From CAIJNA01 sp964516815 (GTDB lineage: Bacteria > Campylobacterota > Campylobacteria > Campylobacterales > Arcobacteraceae), in NCBI GenBank assembly GCA_964516815.1, contig CAZEXK010000028.1, positions 1 through 15,919 of the forward strand: DNA of 15,919 nt. Direction: 5' to 3'. Below the pieces are notes generated by a model that saw nothing but the letters and a program-made list of their open reading frames with translations, searched no databases and was not told the origin of the DNA. Below are positions 7,238-14,742 of the stretch, piece after piece (positions within the stretch are counted from its first letter, which is position 1; each line of letters begins with the position of its first letter). The position numbers and the translations under genes were made by a program.

Positions 7238-8650
7238 TTATACATTCATTGAAATTAAAAATTCTGCATTTGATTGAGTATTTTTCATTTTCTCATAAAT
7301 AAACTTCAATGATTTTACTTCATCCATTTCATTTAATGCATTTCTTAATAACCATACTTTTTTTAGTTCTTCTGGATGTAATAATAATTCTTCTTTTCTT
7401 GTACCAGATTTCACAATATTAACAGCAGGAAAAACTCGTCTTTCAGATGCTTTTCTACTTAAAACAACTTCTGAGTTACCAGTACCTTTAAACTCTTCAA
7501 AAATAACTTCATCCATTTTTGAACCAGTTTCAACTAATGCAGTTGCAATAATGGTTAAAGAACCACCTTCTTCAATATTTCTAGCAGCACCAAAAAATCT
7601 TTTTGGTTTATGTAGTGCATTTGCATCAACTCCACCTGATAATACTTTTCCAGAACTTGGAGTAGTTGTGTTATAAGCTCTTGCTAATCTTGTAATAGAA
7701 TCAAGTAATATAACTACATCTTTTCCCATTTCTACAAGTCTTTTTGCTTTTTCGATTACTAATTCTGCAACTTTAACATGATTTTGAGCAGGTAAATCAA
7801 AAGTAGAACTATAAACTTCACCTTTTACACTTCTTTGCATATCAGTAACTTCTTCTGGTCTTTCATCAACTAATAATACAAGTAATGTAGCTTCAGGATG
7901 ATTAGCAGAAATTCCATGAGCTAACTCTTTTAGTAGCTCAGTTTTACCTGATTTTGGCTGTGCAACTATTAATCCTCTTTGTCCTTTTCCCATGGGAGAG
8001 AACATATCAAGAACTCTTCCTGTTAATTTTTCAGGATGATATTCAAACTTGAATTTATCAGTAGAATACAAAGGAGTAAGGTTATCAAATAATGGTCTTT
8101 TTTTTGCCTCATTTAAAGGCATATAATTTACTGCTTCTATCTTGATTAGAGCATTATATTTTTCATTATCTTTACTAGGTGGTCTTACTTGTCCACTTAC
8201 TATATCACCTGTTCTAAGTGCAAACTTTTTAATTTGAGTAGCACTTACATAAGAATCATTTGATGTATCACTAAAGTTACCATCCAAAGCTCTTAAAAAT
8301 CCAAATCCACCATCTTTGATATCTAAAATTCCAGTAAATAATATATACCCACCAGCAGTAGTTTGGGATGATAATATTGCAAATATAACATCTTGTCTTT
8401 TTAATTCTTGTGGATTTTCTATATCTAAGTCTTTGGCTATTGAAATCAATTCATCTGTAACTTTAGATCTAAGTTCATCTAAGGTTAGACCATTAACAGG
8501 TATATGCGTTCTTGATTTTTTATTATGTGGTTTTGGTTTCGGTTTTTGTTTTTTGACTTGATTGTCAGTTTTAATTTCTTGAGTTTGTTCTTGCATATTA
8601 AGAATAGTACCTTTGTGATTTGTTTTAACTTGAGTATACTTTGTATCCAT
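7238..8650 (-). CDS. rho: transcription termination factor Rho
   Basis: Rho is a hexameric RNA-dependent ATPase and helicase that ends transcription of untranslated RNA. The N-terminal helical domain spans about 53-97 (TLDELRSKVTDELISIAKDL...LKRQDVIFAIL). The RNA-binding cold-shock-like domain follows, with GGYILFTGIL and DGGFGFLR (113-120). The ATPase core has Walker A QPKSGKTELL (231-240), VDERPEEVTD (261-270), Walker B DVVILLDSITR (311-321) and a nearly invariant stretch around KRFFGAARNIEEGGS (350-364). The first ~50 residues are a Lys/Gln-rich extension. Two starts are possible: Met1 (8650), which has no ribosome-binding site but a TATAAT 7 nt upstream, or Met19 (8596, 452 aa), preceded by an AAAGG that lies rather far away (13 nt). 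It heads the rho - LPP20-like - murI cluster. Confidence 0.97.
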   Translation of the reverse strand: MDTKYTQVKTNHKGTILNMQEQTQEIKTDNQVKKQKPKPKPHNKKSRTHIPVNGLTLDELRSKVTDELISIAKDLDIENPQELKRQDVIFAILSSQTTAGGYILFTGILDIKDGGFGFLRALDGNFSDTSNDSYVSATQIKKFALRTGDIVSGQVRPPSKDNEKYNALIKIEAVNYMPLNEAKKRPLFDNLTPLYSTDKFKFEYHPEKLTGRVLDMFSPMGKGQRGLIVAQPKSGKTELLKELAHGISANHPEATLLVLLVDERPEEVTDMQRSVKGEVYSSTFDLPAQNHVKVAELVIEKAKRLVEMGKDVVILLDSITRLARAYNTTTPSSGKVLSGGVDANALHKPKRFFGAARNIEEGGSLTIIATALVETGSKMDEVIFEEFKGTGNSEVVLSRKASERRVFPAVNIVKSGTRKEELLLHPEELKKVWLLRNALNEMDEVKSLKFIYEKMKNTQSNAEFLISMNV

Positions 8651-8657
8651 ACAAAAT

Positions 8658-8663
8658 ATTATA
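8658..8663 (-). promoter_or_regulatory. candidate -10 element for rho
   Basis: A perfect TATAAT on the minus strand ends 7 nt before the first ATG of rho. If used, transcription would begin at or within a base of that ATG, giving a leaderless mRNA or leaving Met19 as the start behind a roughly 50-nt leader. No -35 is evident. The hexamer may be chance in this AT-rich gap. Confidence 0.35.
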
Positions 8664-8700
8664 ATATCATATTCTATCTATTTTAGTTTAAAAAGAAGTT

Positions 8701-8754
8701 TAAACCTTTATTCATTTAAAAATACATTATATTTTTAAACTTATAAAAGGTTTA
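8701..8754 (-). terminator. long AT-rich hairpin after the chemoreceptor gene, probable terminator
   Basis: Nested inverted repeats fill the gap between the chemoreceptor stop (8760) and the rho start. The outer arms are TAAACCTTTAT (8701-8711) and ATAAAAGGTTTA (8743-8754), with one extra base. The inner arms are a perfect 10-bp pair, TTTAAAAATA (8715-8724) and TATTTTTAAA (8730-8739), around a 5-nt loop. Read on the minus strand it follows the chemoreceptor operon and is trailed by CTTCTTTTT. The stem is nearly all A:T apart from the outer CC/GG, and the T run is displaced, so it is not a textbook intrinsic terminator. Confidence 0.4.
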
Positions 8755-8759
8755 TTTAT

Positions 8760-11333
8760 TTATATTTTACCTTCAAAATTCTTTTCATTTACCTTTAACA
8801 CAATCTCATTTGCAATTTTTTGAGTTTGTGTTGCTATTTCTTTTGTTTGTAATGCTATTTTAACATTTTCATGTGTTTGTTTATCTAATATATTAACTGC
8901 ATCATTTATTTTTGTAATGTCAACTTGTTGATGTTTTGCATCTGATTCAACTTTAGATATCAATTCAATAGTTTTTGAGATATTTTCATTTAATTGTATA
9001 TAACCCTCACTCATTTTATTTGCAATTACTTTTCCAGAACTAGCTTTTTTAGATGCATTTCCAACAAGTAATTTTATTTCATTAGCAGCACTAGCAGATC
9101 TTGCAGCTAAATTTCTAACTTCTTGAGCAACTACTGCAAATCCTTTACCAGCCTCTCCAGCTGTAGCTGCTTCTACTGCAGCATTAAGTGATAATATATT
9201 TGTCTGAAATGCAATTTGATCAATTACAATAATAGCATCACTAATAGAAGAAACTTCAGTGTCTATTTCTTCCATAGCATTTGTAGTTTTTTGTGCAAGT
9301 TTTTGTCCATCATTTACTGATTCTGTAACTTTAGTAGCATACGATGACATTTCAACAGCATTTTTTGCAGTATTTATAATTGTATTTGTTATTGCACTAA
9401 GTGAAGTGGATGTTTCTTCTAAAGATGAAGCTGCATCATGTGATGAATTATTTAGTGCCTCAACATTTTGTAACAATACATTTGAAGATTTTTCTAGTGT
9501 TTTTCCATTAATTTGATTTTCAACTAACATTGAAGTTATAGAATTTCTAAGTGTATTTATTCCATCTACTAAATCTTTAGTTTCGCCTACTATTTTATCG
9601 TCTAATTTAATTGATTCAATGAAGTCATATTTAGTAAAATTATTTAATTTGCCTAAAATATCTTTCATAATAACTTCTTGTACATCTAACATTGAATTAA
9701 TAGTACTAGCTAAAGTTTGAACTTGTGGATTAGATGCTTTAGATAATACTCTACAAGCATAAAGACCTTTTTGCATTTTATCAAGTGTTAAAACTGCTTC
9801 TCCAACACATAACATATCTTTTTCAATATCATCAGATATTTTATCAATATTATCATTTACTAAGTTACCAACTACAGCAATTTCATCTTGAATTTTAATA
9901 TCAAGTTTTTCTATAACATTTTTATCTCTATTTAAAAATGATATAAAATTATTTATAATTAAAGATAATAATACAATTGACTTTTTAATATTTCTTGTAA
10001 TTAATATAGCAAACAACATCATAACAAGATTTAAAATAATAAATAAAATTAAAATAGATTTAAAATTATCATTAATTTTATTAAATTCATTGTTTGTAAT
10101 CTCTTCTAAATCATTAGATATATAATCATCAATATTTTTTAATTTATTAATTTTAATAGTCATTTTATCAAACCAATAAGATGAACTTTTAGTAAAAAAG
10201 CTATTATCAAGATTATGCAAGGCATTTATTGCTGAAGAATCATTAACTACAATAATTTTATCTAATTGCTTAACTGTATATTTTGAATCTTTTGCATCAC
10301 TTACTCTATTTAAACCATTATAATACTTTTTAAATACATTTTCAATATCGTGTAAATATTGAATTTCTTTTGCTGTGATATTTTGAATACTTTTGTATTT
10401 ATTTATGCTATTCATTAATATATTATAATGATTTATAACTGCTTTTTTGTATTTTCCATCACCTCTTATTAAATAATTTTTAAAATTATGTATAAGTCCT
10501 CCATACCCAGCAAATTCTTTCATTTCTGAAATCAAACTTTTCTTCTGTGCAGCACTAATAATAATATTTCTTATTTTATTTACTTCTGTTATATCACTAC
10601 TTTGAAGTTCTTTATTATAATAATCTAAACTATCAGAAGATGCATAATTAATAAAACTATTTAAGAATGTATCTTGTTCTGCTATTAGGTTATTAAACTT
10701 ATACACAGTGTGATTTACATATTTATCTTTTAATAATATATTTGAACCCAATGCTCTTTCAATTCCCGCTCTTTCTTTACTTAATAAAAAATTTGAATAC
10801 GCTACAAGTTCTTTTGAGATTAAAGGGTTATCAACTATTGTTGATATTTTTATTACTACATTTAAAAATGATTCATTTACATTTGTATAATAAGATATTG
10901 CCTTATTGGTTTGAATACTCATATTAGTTACATTTTCTCTAATCACTTTTACGTTATTTAATTTTTTTATTGCTAAATTTGTTATCATTAGTATATTTTC
11001 ATCAATATTTACACCAAAATCACTTGACATAAAAGTATTCATTTCATCAATAATTTTATCAGTTATTAATCTTTGGTCAATTAATTTTTTTGAAAAACTT
11101 CTACCATCACTTGCTAAAAATCCAGCTGTCATACCTCTTTCTTTTTGAGTTTCATGAACTAATTTTGATATTTTTTGACTTAATAATACTTTAGATTTCA
11201 ATTTTAACATATTGTTTTTGTCATCATATATTGCTAATAAATTAGTAATTGATAAAACAAATATAAAAATCAATGGTAAAGAAATAAGAATATATATTTT
11301 TGTAGTTATGTTAAGTTTATAAAGAAAATTCAT
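8760..11333 (-). CDS. methyl-accepting chemotaxis protein with NIT sensor domain
   Basis: This 857-residue chemoreceptor has a transmembrane helix at about 14-34 and a large periplasmic sensor (about 35-424). The sensor has the nitrate/nitrite-sensing (NIT) signatures KISKLVHETQKERGMTAGFL (54-73) and NFLLSKERAGIERALG (181-196). A second transmembrane helix (about 426-446) follows, then HAMP-like helices (about 447-550). The cytoplasmic coiled-coil signalling domain has its hairpin tip at about 702-745 (DQIAFQTNILSLNAAVEAAT...GKGFAVVAQEVRNLA), which binds CheA/CheW. No C-terminal CheR-tethering pentapeptide is present. The ATG has a strong GAGGAAG site lying in the end of the upstream PAS gene, one base away. 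Ligand: nitrate/nitrite is suggested only by the domain name. Partner: probably the PAS protein. Confidence 0.94.
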   Translation of the reverse strand: MNFLYKLNITTKIYILISLPLIFIFVLSITNLLAIYDDKNNMLKLKSKVLLSQKISKLVHETQKERGMTAGFLASDGRSFSKKLIDQRLITDKIIDEMNTFMSSDFGVNIDENILMITNLAIKKLNNVKVIRENVTNMSIQTNKAISYYTNVNESFLNVVIKISTIVDNPLISKELVAYSNFLLSKERAGIERALGSNILLKDKYVNHTVYKFNNLIAEQDTFLNSFINYASSDSLDYYNKELQSSDITEVNKIRNIIISAAQKKSLISEMKEFAGYGGLIHNFKNYLIRGDGKYKKAVINHYNILMNSINKYKSIQNITAKEIQYLHDIENVFKKYYNGLNRVSDAKDSKYTVKQLDKIIVVNDSSAINALHNLDNSFFTKSSSYWFDKMTIKINKLKNIDDYISNDLEEITNNEFNKINDNFKSILILFIILNLVMMLFAILITRNIKKSIVLLSLIINNFISFLNRDKNVIEKLDIKIQDEIAVVGNLVNDNIDKISDDIEKDMLCVGEAVLTLDKMQKGLYACRVLSKASNPQVQTLASTINSMLDVQEVIMKDILGKLNNFTKYDFIESIKLDDKIVGETKDLVDGINTLRNSITSMLVENQINGKTLEKSSNVLLQNVEALNNSSHDAASSLEETSTSLSAITNTIINTAKNAVEMSSYATKVTESVNDGQKLAQKTTNAMEEIDTEVSSISDAIIVIDQIAFQTNILSLNAAVEAATAGEAGKGFAVVAQEVRNLAARSASAANEIKLLVGNASKKASSGKVIANKMSEGYIQLNENISKTIELISKVESDAKHQQVDITKINDAVNILDKQTHENVKIALQTKEIATQTQKIANEIVLKVNEKNFEGKI

Positions 11334-11334
11334 A

Positions 11335-11730
11335 TTATTCTTCCTCTTTCATTATTTTATAGGTATTTTCATATTCATGTATTTCTATCTTTGACGCTTT
11401 TTTACGACAAGAAATAAAACCTTTACTTCCATCACAAGAAGTAAATGGGTAAACAGTAGCAAACACCCAATAATAACCACCATTTTTAACTTTGTTTTTT
11501 ACAAAACCTCTCCATATCTTTCCGCTTTGTACAGTATTCCACAAATCAGTAAATGCTGCTTTAGGCATATCATTATGTCTTACTATATTGTGTGGTTTTC
11601 CAATTAGTTCATCCAGTGAATAGCCAGAATATTTACAAAAATCATCATTTGCAAATTTGATTATCCCTTTAGTATTTGTCTCAGAAACTAAAAAATCACT
11701 AAATTTTACAACCACTTCATTATTATTCAT
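11335..11730 (-). CDS. Aer/CetB-like single-domain PAS protein (probable FAD redox sensor)
   Basis: The 131-residue protein is essentially one PAS domain (about 8-112) plus a short acidic helix at the end. It closely resembles the E. coli Aer PAS domain: GYSLDELIGKPHNIVRHNDMP (36-56), then TDLWNTVQSGKIWRGFVKN and an NGGYYWVFATVYP stretch. The Aer residues linked to FAD binding (R57, H58, D60, W79 of Aer) have counterparts here at R51, H52, D54 and W73. It has no HAMP or signalling domain, so it must act through a partner. The chemoreceptor gene starts one base after its stop, like the two-protein CetA/CetB energy-taxis receptor of C. jejuni. AGGAG sits 6 nt before the ATG. FAD binding and pairing are inferred. 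Confidence 0.9.
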   Translation of the reverse strand: MNNNEVVVKFSDFLVSETNTKGIIKFANDDFCKYSGYSLDELIGKPHNIVRHNDMPKAAFTDLWNTVQSGKIWRGFVKNKVKNGGYYWVFATVYPFTSCDGSKGFISCRKKASKIEIHEYENTYKIMKEEE

Positions 11731-11761
11731 ATATGACTCCTAATTTTTATTTTTATTTTTA

Positions 11762-11767
11762 ATTATA
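11762..11767 (-). promoter_or_regulatory. candidate -10 element for the PAS/chemoreceptor operon
   Basis: A perfect TATAAT (minus strand, inside TTGATATAATTAAAAA) lies 31 nt upstream of the PAS gene ATG in the 91-bp gap after lpxK. That leaves a leader of roughly 25 nt with a good AGGAG ribosome-binding site. No convincing -35 or sigma-28 or sigma-54 signature is seen. Confidence 0.5.
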
Positions 11768-11821
11768 TCAAAGAAAGATTAATATGAGCTAGGCTTGTTA
11801 CATATTGTAATATCATTATTT

Positions 11822-12771
11822 CTAATAATTTGAGTAATTTTCGAAATTATACTCAAATTCTTTAAAAATATCTACTTCTAAATTCATCAATATTATATTT
11901 TTGATATTGTATTTTTTTAATTTTACTATATCTTTTTTTGTGGTAATAAATGTATGATTTGGATATTTTTTTTCTAATTTTACTATGTCTTCTTCTTTAT
12001 AATCATAATGATCTGCAAATGATTTTAATATAGTATTTTTATGTAAATATTTTAAAAGTCTTTGTGGTTTAGAAATGGCAGCTATTAAAATTAGATCACT
12101 TGGAAGAATTTTAATTGTATTACCATTTTGTGAAAAAGTAACTTTCCTTAAAAAATCAACTCCATCTTGTAATACAACAGGTACAAAAGAATACATCATT
12201 TTTGTTTCTTTATATCCTCCACTAGGTAGACAAAATAAATTTGTAGGTTCTTCTTCTGGTCTAATTAAAATATCAAATTTTGCAATATTGTGATGTCTAT
12301 ATCCATCGTCTAAAAAAACAATATCACATCCTAACTCTTTTGCTTTTATTATGCCTTCTTGTCTTTTTTCACAAACAATTATGCAAGCGTTATTAAGTTC
12401 TCTTGCATATTCTTGTGCTTCATCTCCACTTATGTTAACACTTTGCAATATTTTACCAAACTCACTAATTACATACATACCTTTACTATTGCGACCATAT
12501 CCTCTTAAAACTATGGCAGGTTTTTTTTCTTTTTTAGCAAGTGCAATACATACAGGTGTTTTACCAGATCCTCCAAGAACCAAATTTCCAACACTAACAA
12601 CATTTATACCAAAATATTGAGCTTTAGCTTTAGTTCTTTTTACAGCTACTACTATACAATAAATAATAGTAATAGGAAATAATAAAATTGATATTAATCT
12701 TTGAAAAATATTTGGAAAATATAGGTATTGTTCTATGTATCTTGATAAAAGTGAATTTATATTAAATCCAT
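11822..12771 (-). CDS. lpxK: tetraacyldisaccharide 4'-kinase (lipid A biosynthesis); start codon disrupted
   Basis: LpxK phosphorylates the 4' position of the lipid A disaccharide at the inner-membrane face. The reading frame is open from 12787 to the TAG at 11822. It encodes an N-terminal hydrophobic helix (LISILLFPITIIYCIVVAV), then INVVSVGNLVLGGSGKTPV holding the P-loop, then the RGYGRNSKG motif and DDGYRHH, all LpxK hallmarks. However, this frame has no ATG, GTG or TTG upstream of the TTG at 12583, which lies inside the P-loop region and would remove the membrane helix. An ATG at 12771 is one frame off: one added T after ATGGATTT would give MDFNINSLLSRY... and 316 residues, the normal size. 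The listed end is that ATG. Either a one-base indel or non-AUG initiation is needed. It follows the DegT-type gene, overlapping its last codons. Confidence 0.88.
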
Positions 12772-13898
12772 TTTTTTGATATTGTTTTTATAGTATCACA
12801 AATATAAATTACATCTTCCTTACTCAAAGATGGATACATGGGTAAAGATAAAATTTGACCATAAGTATTTAATGCATTACCATAAGCAGTTATTTTTAAT
12901 TTATATTTTTGTTTATAATATGTTAGTAAATGTAAAGGAATATATGTAAGTGCTGTAGAAATACCTTCATCTTTTAATGCTCGTGCAAAGCCATCTCTAT
13001 TTTTATTTATTTTAATTATAAATTGAGTAAACAAATGATCTTCGTTAAATGTTGGTAATTCAATATGCTTTACACCTTTTAAATGCTCAATGTATAATTC
13101 TGATATTTCATGTCTTTTATCTATAAAATCATTGGTTTTATAAAATTGAGCTAAATTAAAAGCTGCATCCAAATCACTCATGTCATATTTATTTCCAATA
13201 TCTACAACATCATATATATAATCTAAATTTCCAAATGAATCAAATGAAGAATTAATAGCATGCGTTCGTAAAAGCTTAGCTTGTGTAGCAAACCTATCAT
13301 TGTTAGTTACAATAATTCCTGCATTAGAAACTGTTGATTTACCAGTAGTTGGATTCATAGAAAAAACAGTCATATCAGCACTTATATTACCCACTAGTTT
13401 ACCATCATACAAGGCTCCTAAGGTATTTGCTGCATTTTCAATAATAACAATATCATACTTACTTTTTAATTTATATAGTCTATTAAGATCTGGTATTTCT
13501 CCAGCTACAAAAGTAATCATAATAGCTCTTAATTTTTTTGAGTTGTTTTGTTCTAAATAGTCTTCTAACTTATCAAAATCAATGTTAAACCCATCACTTT
13601 GTATATCTATAAAGATAGGTTCAGCATCAAAATGCCTTACAACTTCTGGTAAATTTGGAAAAGAATTAACACTCATAATTACTTTATCTGCTCTTTTTAA
13701 ACTCATTGCACTTAAGGCTAAATGTAATGCTGATGTAGAATCATAAGTGGAAATTACATGTTCAACACCCAAATAATCTTGAATTTCTTTTTCAAATTCT
13801 ATTACTTTGGACTTACTCTTAAAATTTAATACACTTTGTATTTGTTCTAATTCTTTTTCATCGATACTTGGTTTATAAAATGGTATTTCTACTTTCAT
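12762..13898 (-). CDS. DegT/DnrJ/EryC1/StrS family PLP protein with altered active-site signature
   Basis: This family normally comprises PLP-dependent sugar aminotransferases (and some dehydratases) for surface polysaccharides. The 378-residue protein has the family frame: IPFYKPSIDEKEL at the start, YDSTSALHLAL (52-62), GALYDGKLVGN (161-171), YDMSDLDAAFNLAQ (238-251) and TYIPLHLLTYY (318-328). Two signature sites deviate. The usual ED before AA is E154-N155, with Asn where the Asp that contacts the PLP ring nitrogen is expected. A gap-free alignment of FSMNPTTGKSTVSNAG (179-194) with the usual FSFFPTKN...GG puts Thr185 at the Schiff-base Lys, with Lys187 two residues later. It may be a divergent enzyme or a non-catalytic relative. 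Its ATG overlaps the nadE stop (ATGA) with AAGGA upstream; lpxK follows. Confidence 0.85.
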   Translation of the reverse strand: MKVEIPFYKPSIDEKELEQIQSVLNFKSKSKVIEFEKEIQDYLGVEHVISTYDSTSALHLALSAMSLKRADKVIMSVNSFPNLPEVVRHFDAEPIFIDIQSDGFNIDFDKLEDYLEQNNSKKLRAIMITFVAGEIPDLNRLYKLKSKYDIVIIENAANTLGALYDGKLVGNISADMTVFSMNPTTGKSTVSNAGIIVTNNDRFATQAKLLRTHAINSSFDSFGNLDYIYDVVDIGNKYDMSDLDAAFNLAQFYKTNDFIDKRHEISELYIEHLKGVKHIELPTFNEDHLFTQFIIKINKNRDGFARALKDEGISTALTYIPLHLLTYYKQKYKLKITAYGNALNTYGQILSLPMYPSLSKEDVIYICDTIKTISKKWI

Positions 13899-14668
13899 GA
13901 AAAATCCTTGAAGTTTATGTTTGCAATTTTGGGAAGTTCCCCCTTAAATGCATTTGTTTTGATTCTGTCTAAAAGCATATTTACTAATGCTTCATTTACA
14001 CCATCCATAAGTAAATCTTCTTTTGTCATATTTTTATCTACTATTAGCTTTAATACTTTGTCCATAACCTCATATGTATAACCAAGGTCATCTTCATCAC
14101 TTTGATTCTCCCACAAATCAGCACTAGGTTTTTTATTTATTATTGCACTTGTGATATCTAAATATCTTGCAAATTCAAACTCATCACTTTTATACATCTC
14201 ACCTATTGGATTAATAGCACAAGCAATATCCCCAAAAATAGTACCATAGCCTAAAAGTAATTCACTTTTATTTGATGTTCCAATTACTAATGAGTTATCT
14301 CTTGCACTAATATCATACAAAACAGACATTCTCATTCTAGCACTTAAATTTCCAATTCTAAGAGAAGAAGCATTATCATTGCAATTTGTAAAATAGCCAT
14401 CAACCATATCACTAATATTTACAATTTCATATGATATGTCAAATTTTTCGCACAATTCCTTTGCATCATCAATACTACTTTGACTTGAATATTTTGAGGG
14501 CATTAAAACACCATGCATATTATCACCAAAAGCTTCTTTACATAAAACAGCAACAACTGCACTGTCAAGTCCACCACTTATTCCTACGACAACTTTATTC
14601 AAACCTATACTTGATAGCTCATTTTTTAAAAAAGCTAATAATTGCTCTTTTATCTTCGAAAAATTCAT
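13895..14668 (-). CDS. nadE: ammonia-dependent NAD+ synthetase
   Basis: NadE converts nicotinic acid adenine dinucleotide to NAD+ using ATP and ammonia in the cytoplasm. Numbering from the upstream ATG at 14680, the PP-loop GISGGLDSAV (33-42) is the N-type ATP pyrophosphatase motif. It is followed by GVLMPSKYSSQSS (57-69), IGTSNKSELLLGYGT (133-147), GDIACAINPIG (150-160) and KKPSADLW (183-190), all NadE hallmarks. About 257 residues with no glutaminase domain indicates the ammonia-using form. I choose the second ATG (14668) because AGGAT (14673-14677) lies just before it, whereas the first ATG (14680, adding MRIR) has no site. It leads a nadE - DegT-type - lpxK operon. Confidence 0.96.
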   Translation of the reverse strand: MNFSKIKEQLLAFLKNELSSIGLNKVVVGISGGLDSAVVAVLCKEAFGDNMHGVLMPSKYSSQSSIDDAKELCEKFDISYEIVNISDMVDGYFTNCNDNASSLRIGNLSARMRMSVLYDISARDNSLVIGTSNKSELLLGYGTIFGDIACAINPIGEMYKSDEFEFARYLDITSAIINKKPSADLWENQSDEDDLGYTYEVMDKVLKLIVDKNMTKEDLLMDGVNEALVNMLLDRIKTNAFKGELPKIANINFKDFS

Positions 14669-14694
14669 TCTTATCCTCATAGATTTGTTATTTG

Positions 14695-14705
14695 ATTATA
14701 TTATA
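14695..14705 (-). promoter_or_regulatory. candidate promoter of the nadE operon
   Basis: Two overlapping perfect TATAAT hexamers (14695-14700 and 14700-14705, minus strand) lie about 27-37 nt upstream of the chosen nadE ATG, in the 62-74 bp gap after truD. That would give a leader of about 15-25 nt containing the AGGAT ribosome-binding site. No -35 is apparent. Confidence 0.5.
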
Positions 14706-14742
14706 CTACTTGTAACTTATATCTTACTAATTTTATATATAA

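Noticed and set aside
11798..11810. Small palindrome TTACA-TAT-TGTAA between lpxK and the PAS gene
   Set aside because: Five-base arms are expected by chance in AT-rich DNA, and it is not placed against the -10 element in a telling way.
12771..12779. A7 run at the end of the DegT-type gene as a -1 slippery site feeding lpxK
   Set aside because: A -1 shift there enters the ATG GAT TTA ATA TAA frame, which stops at once, not the LpxK frame. Only a +1 shift or loss of one A would make a fusion, and a fused lipid A kinase is unlikely.
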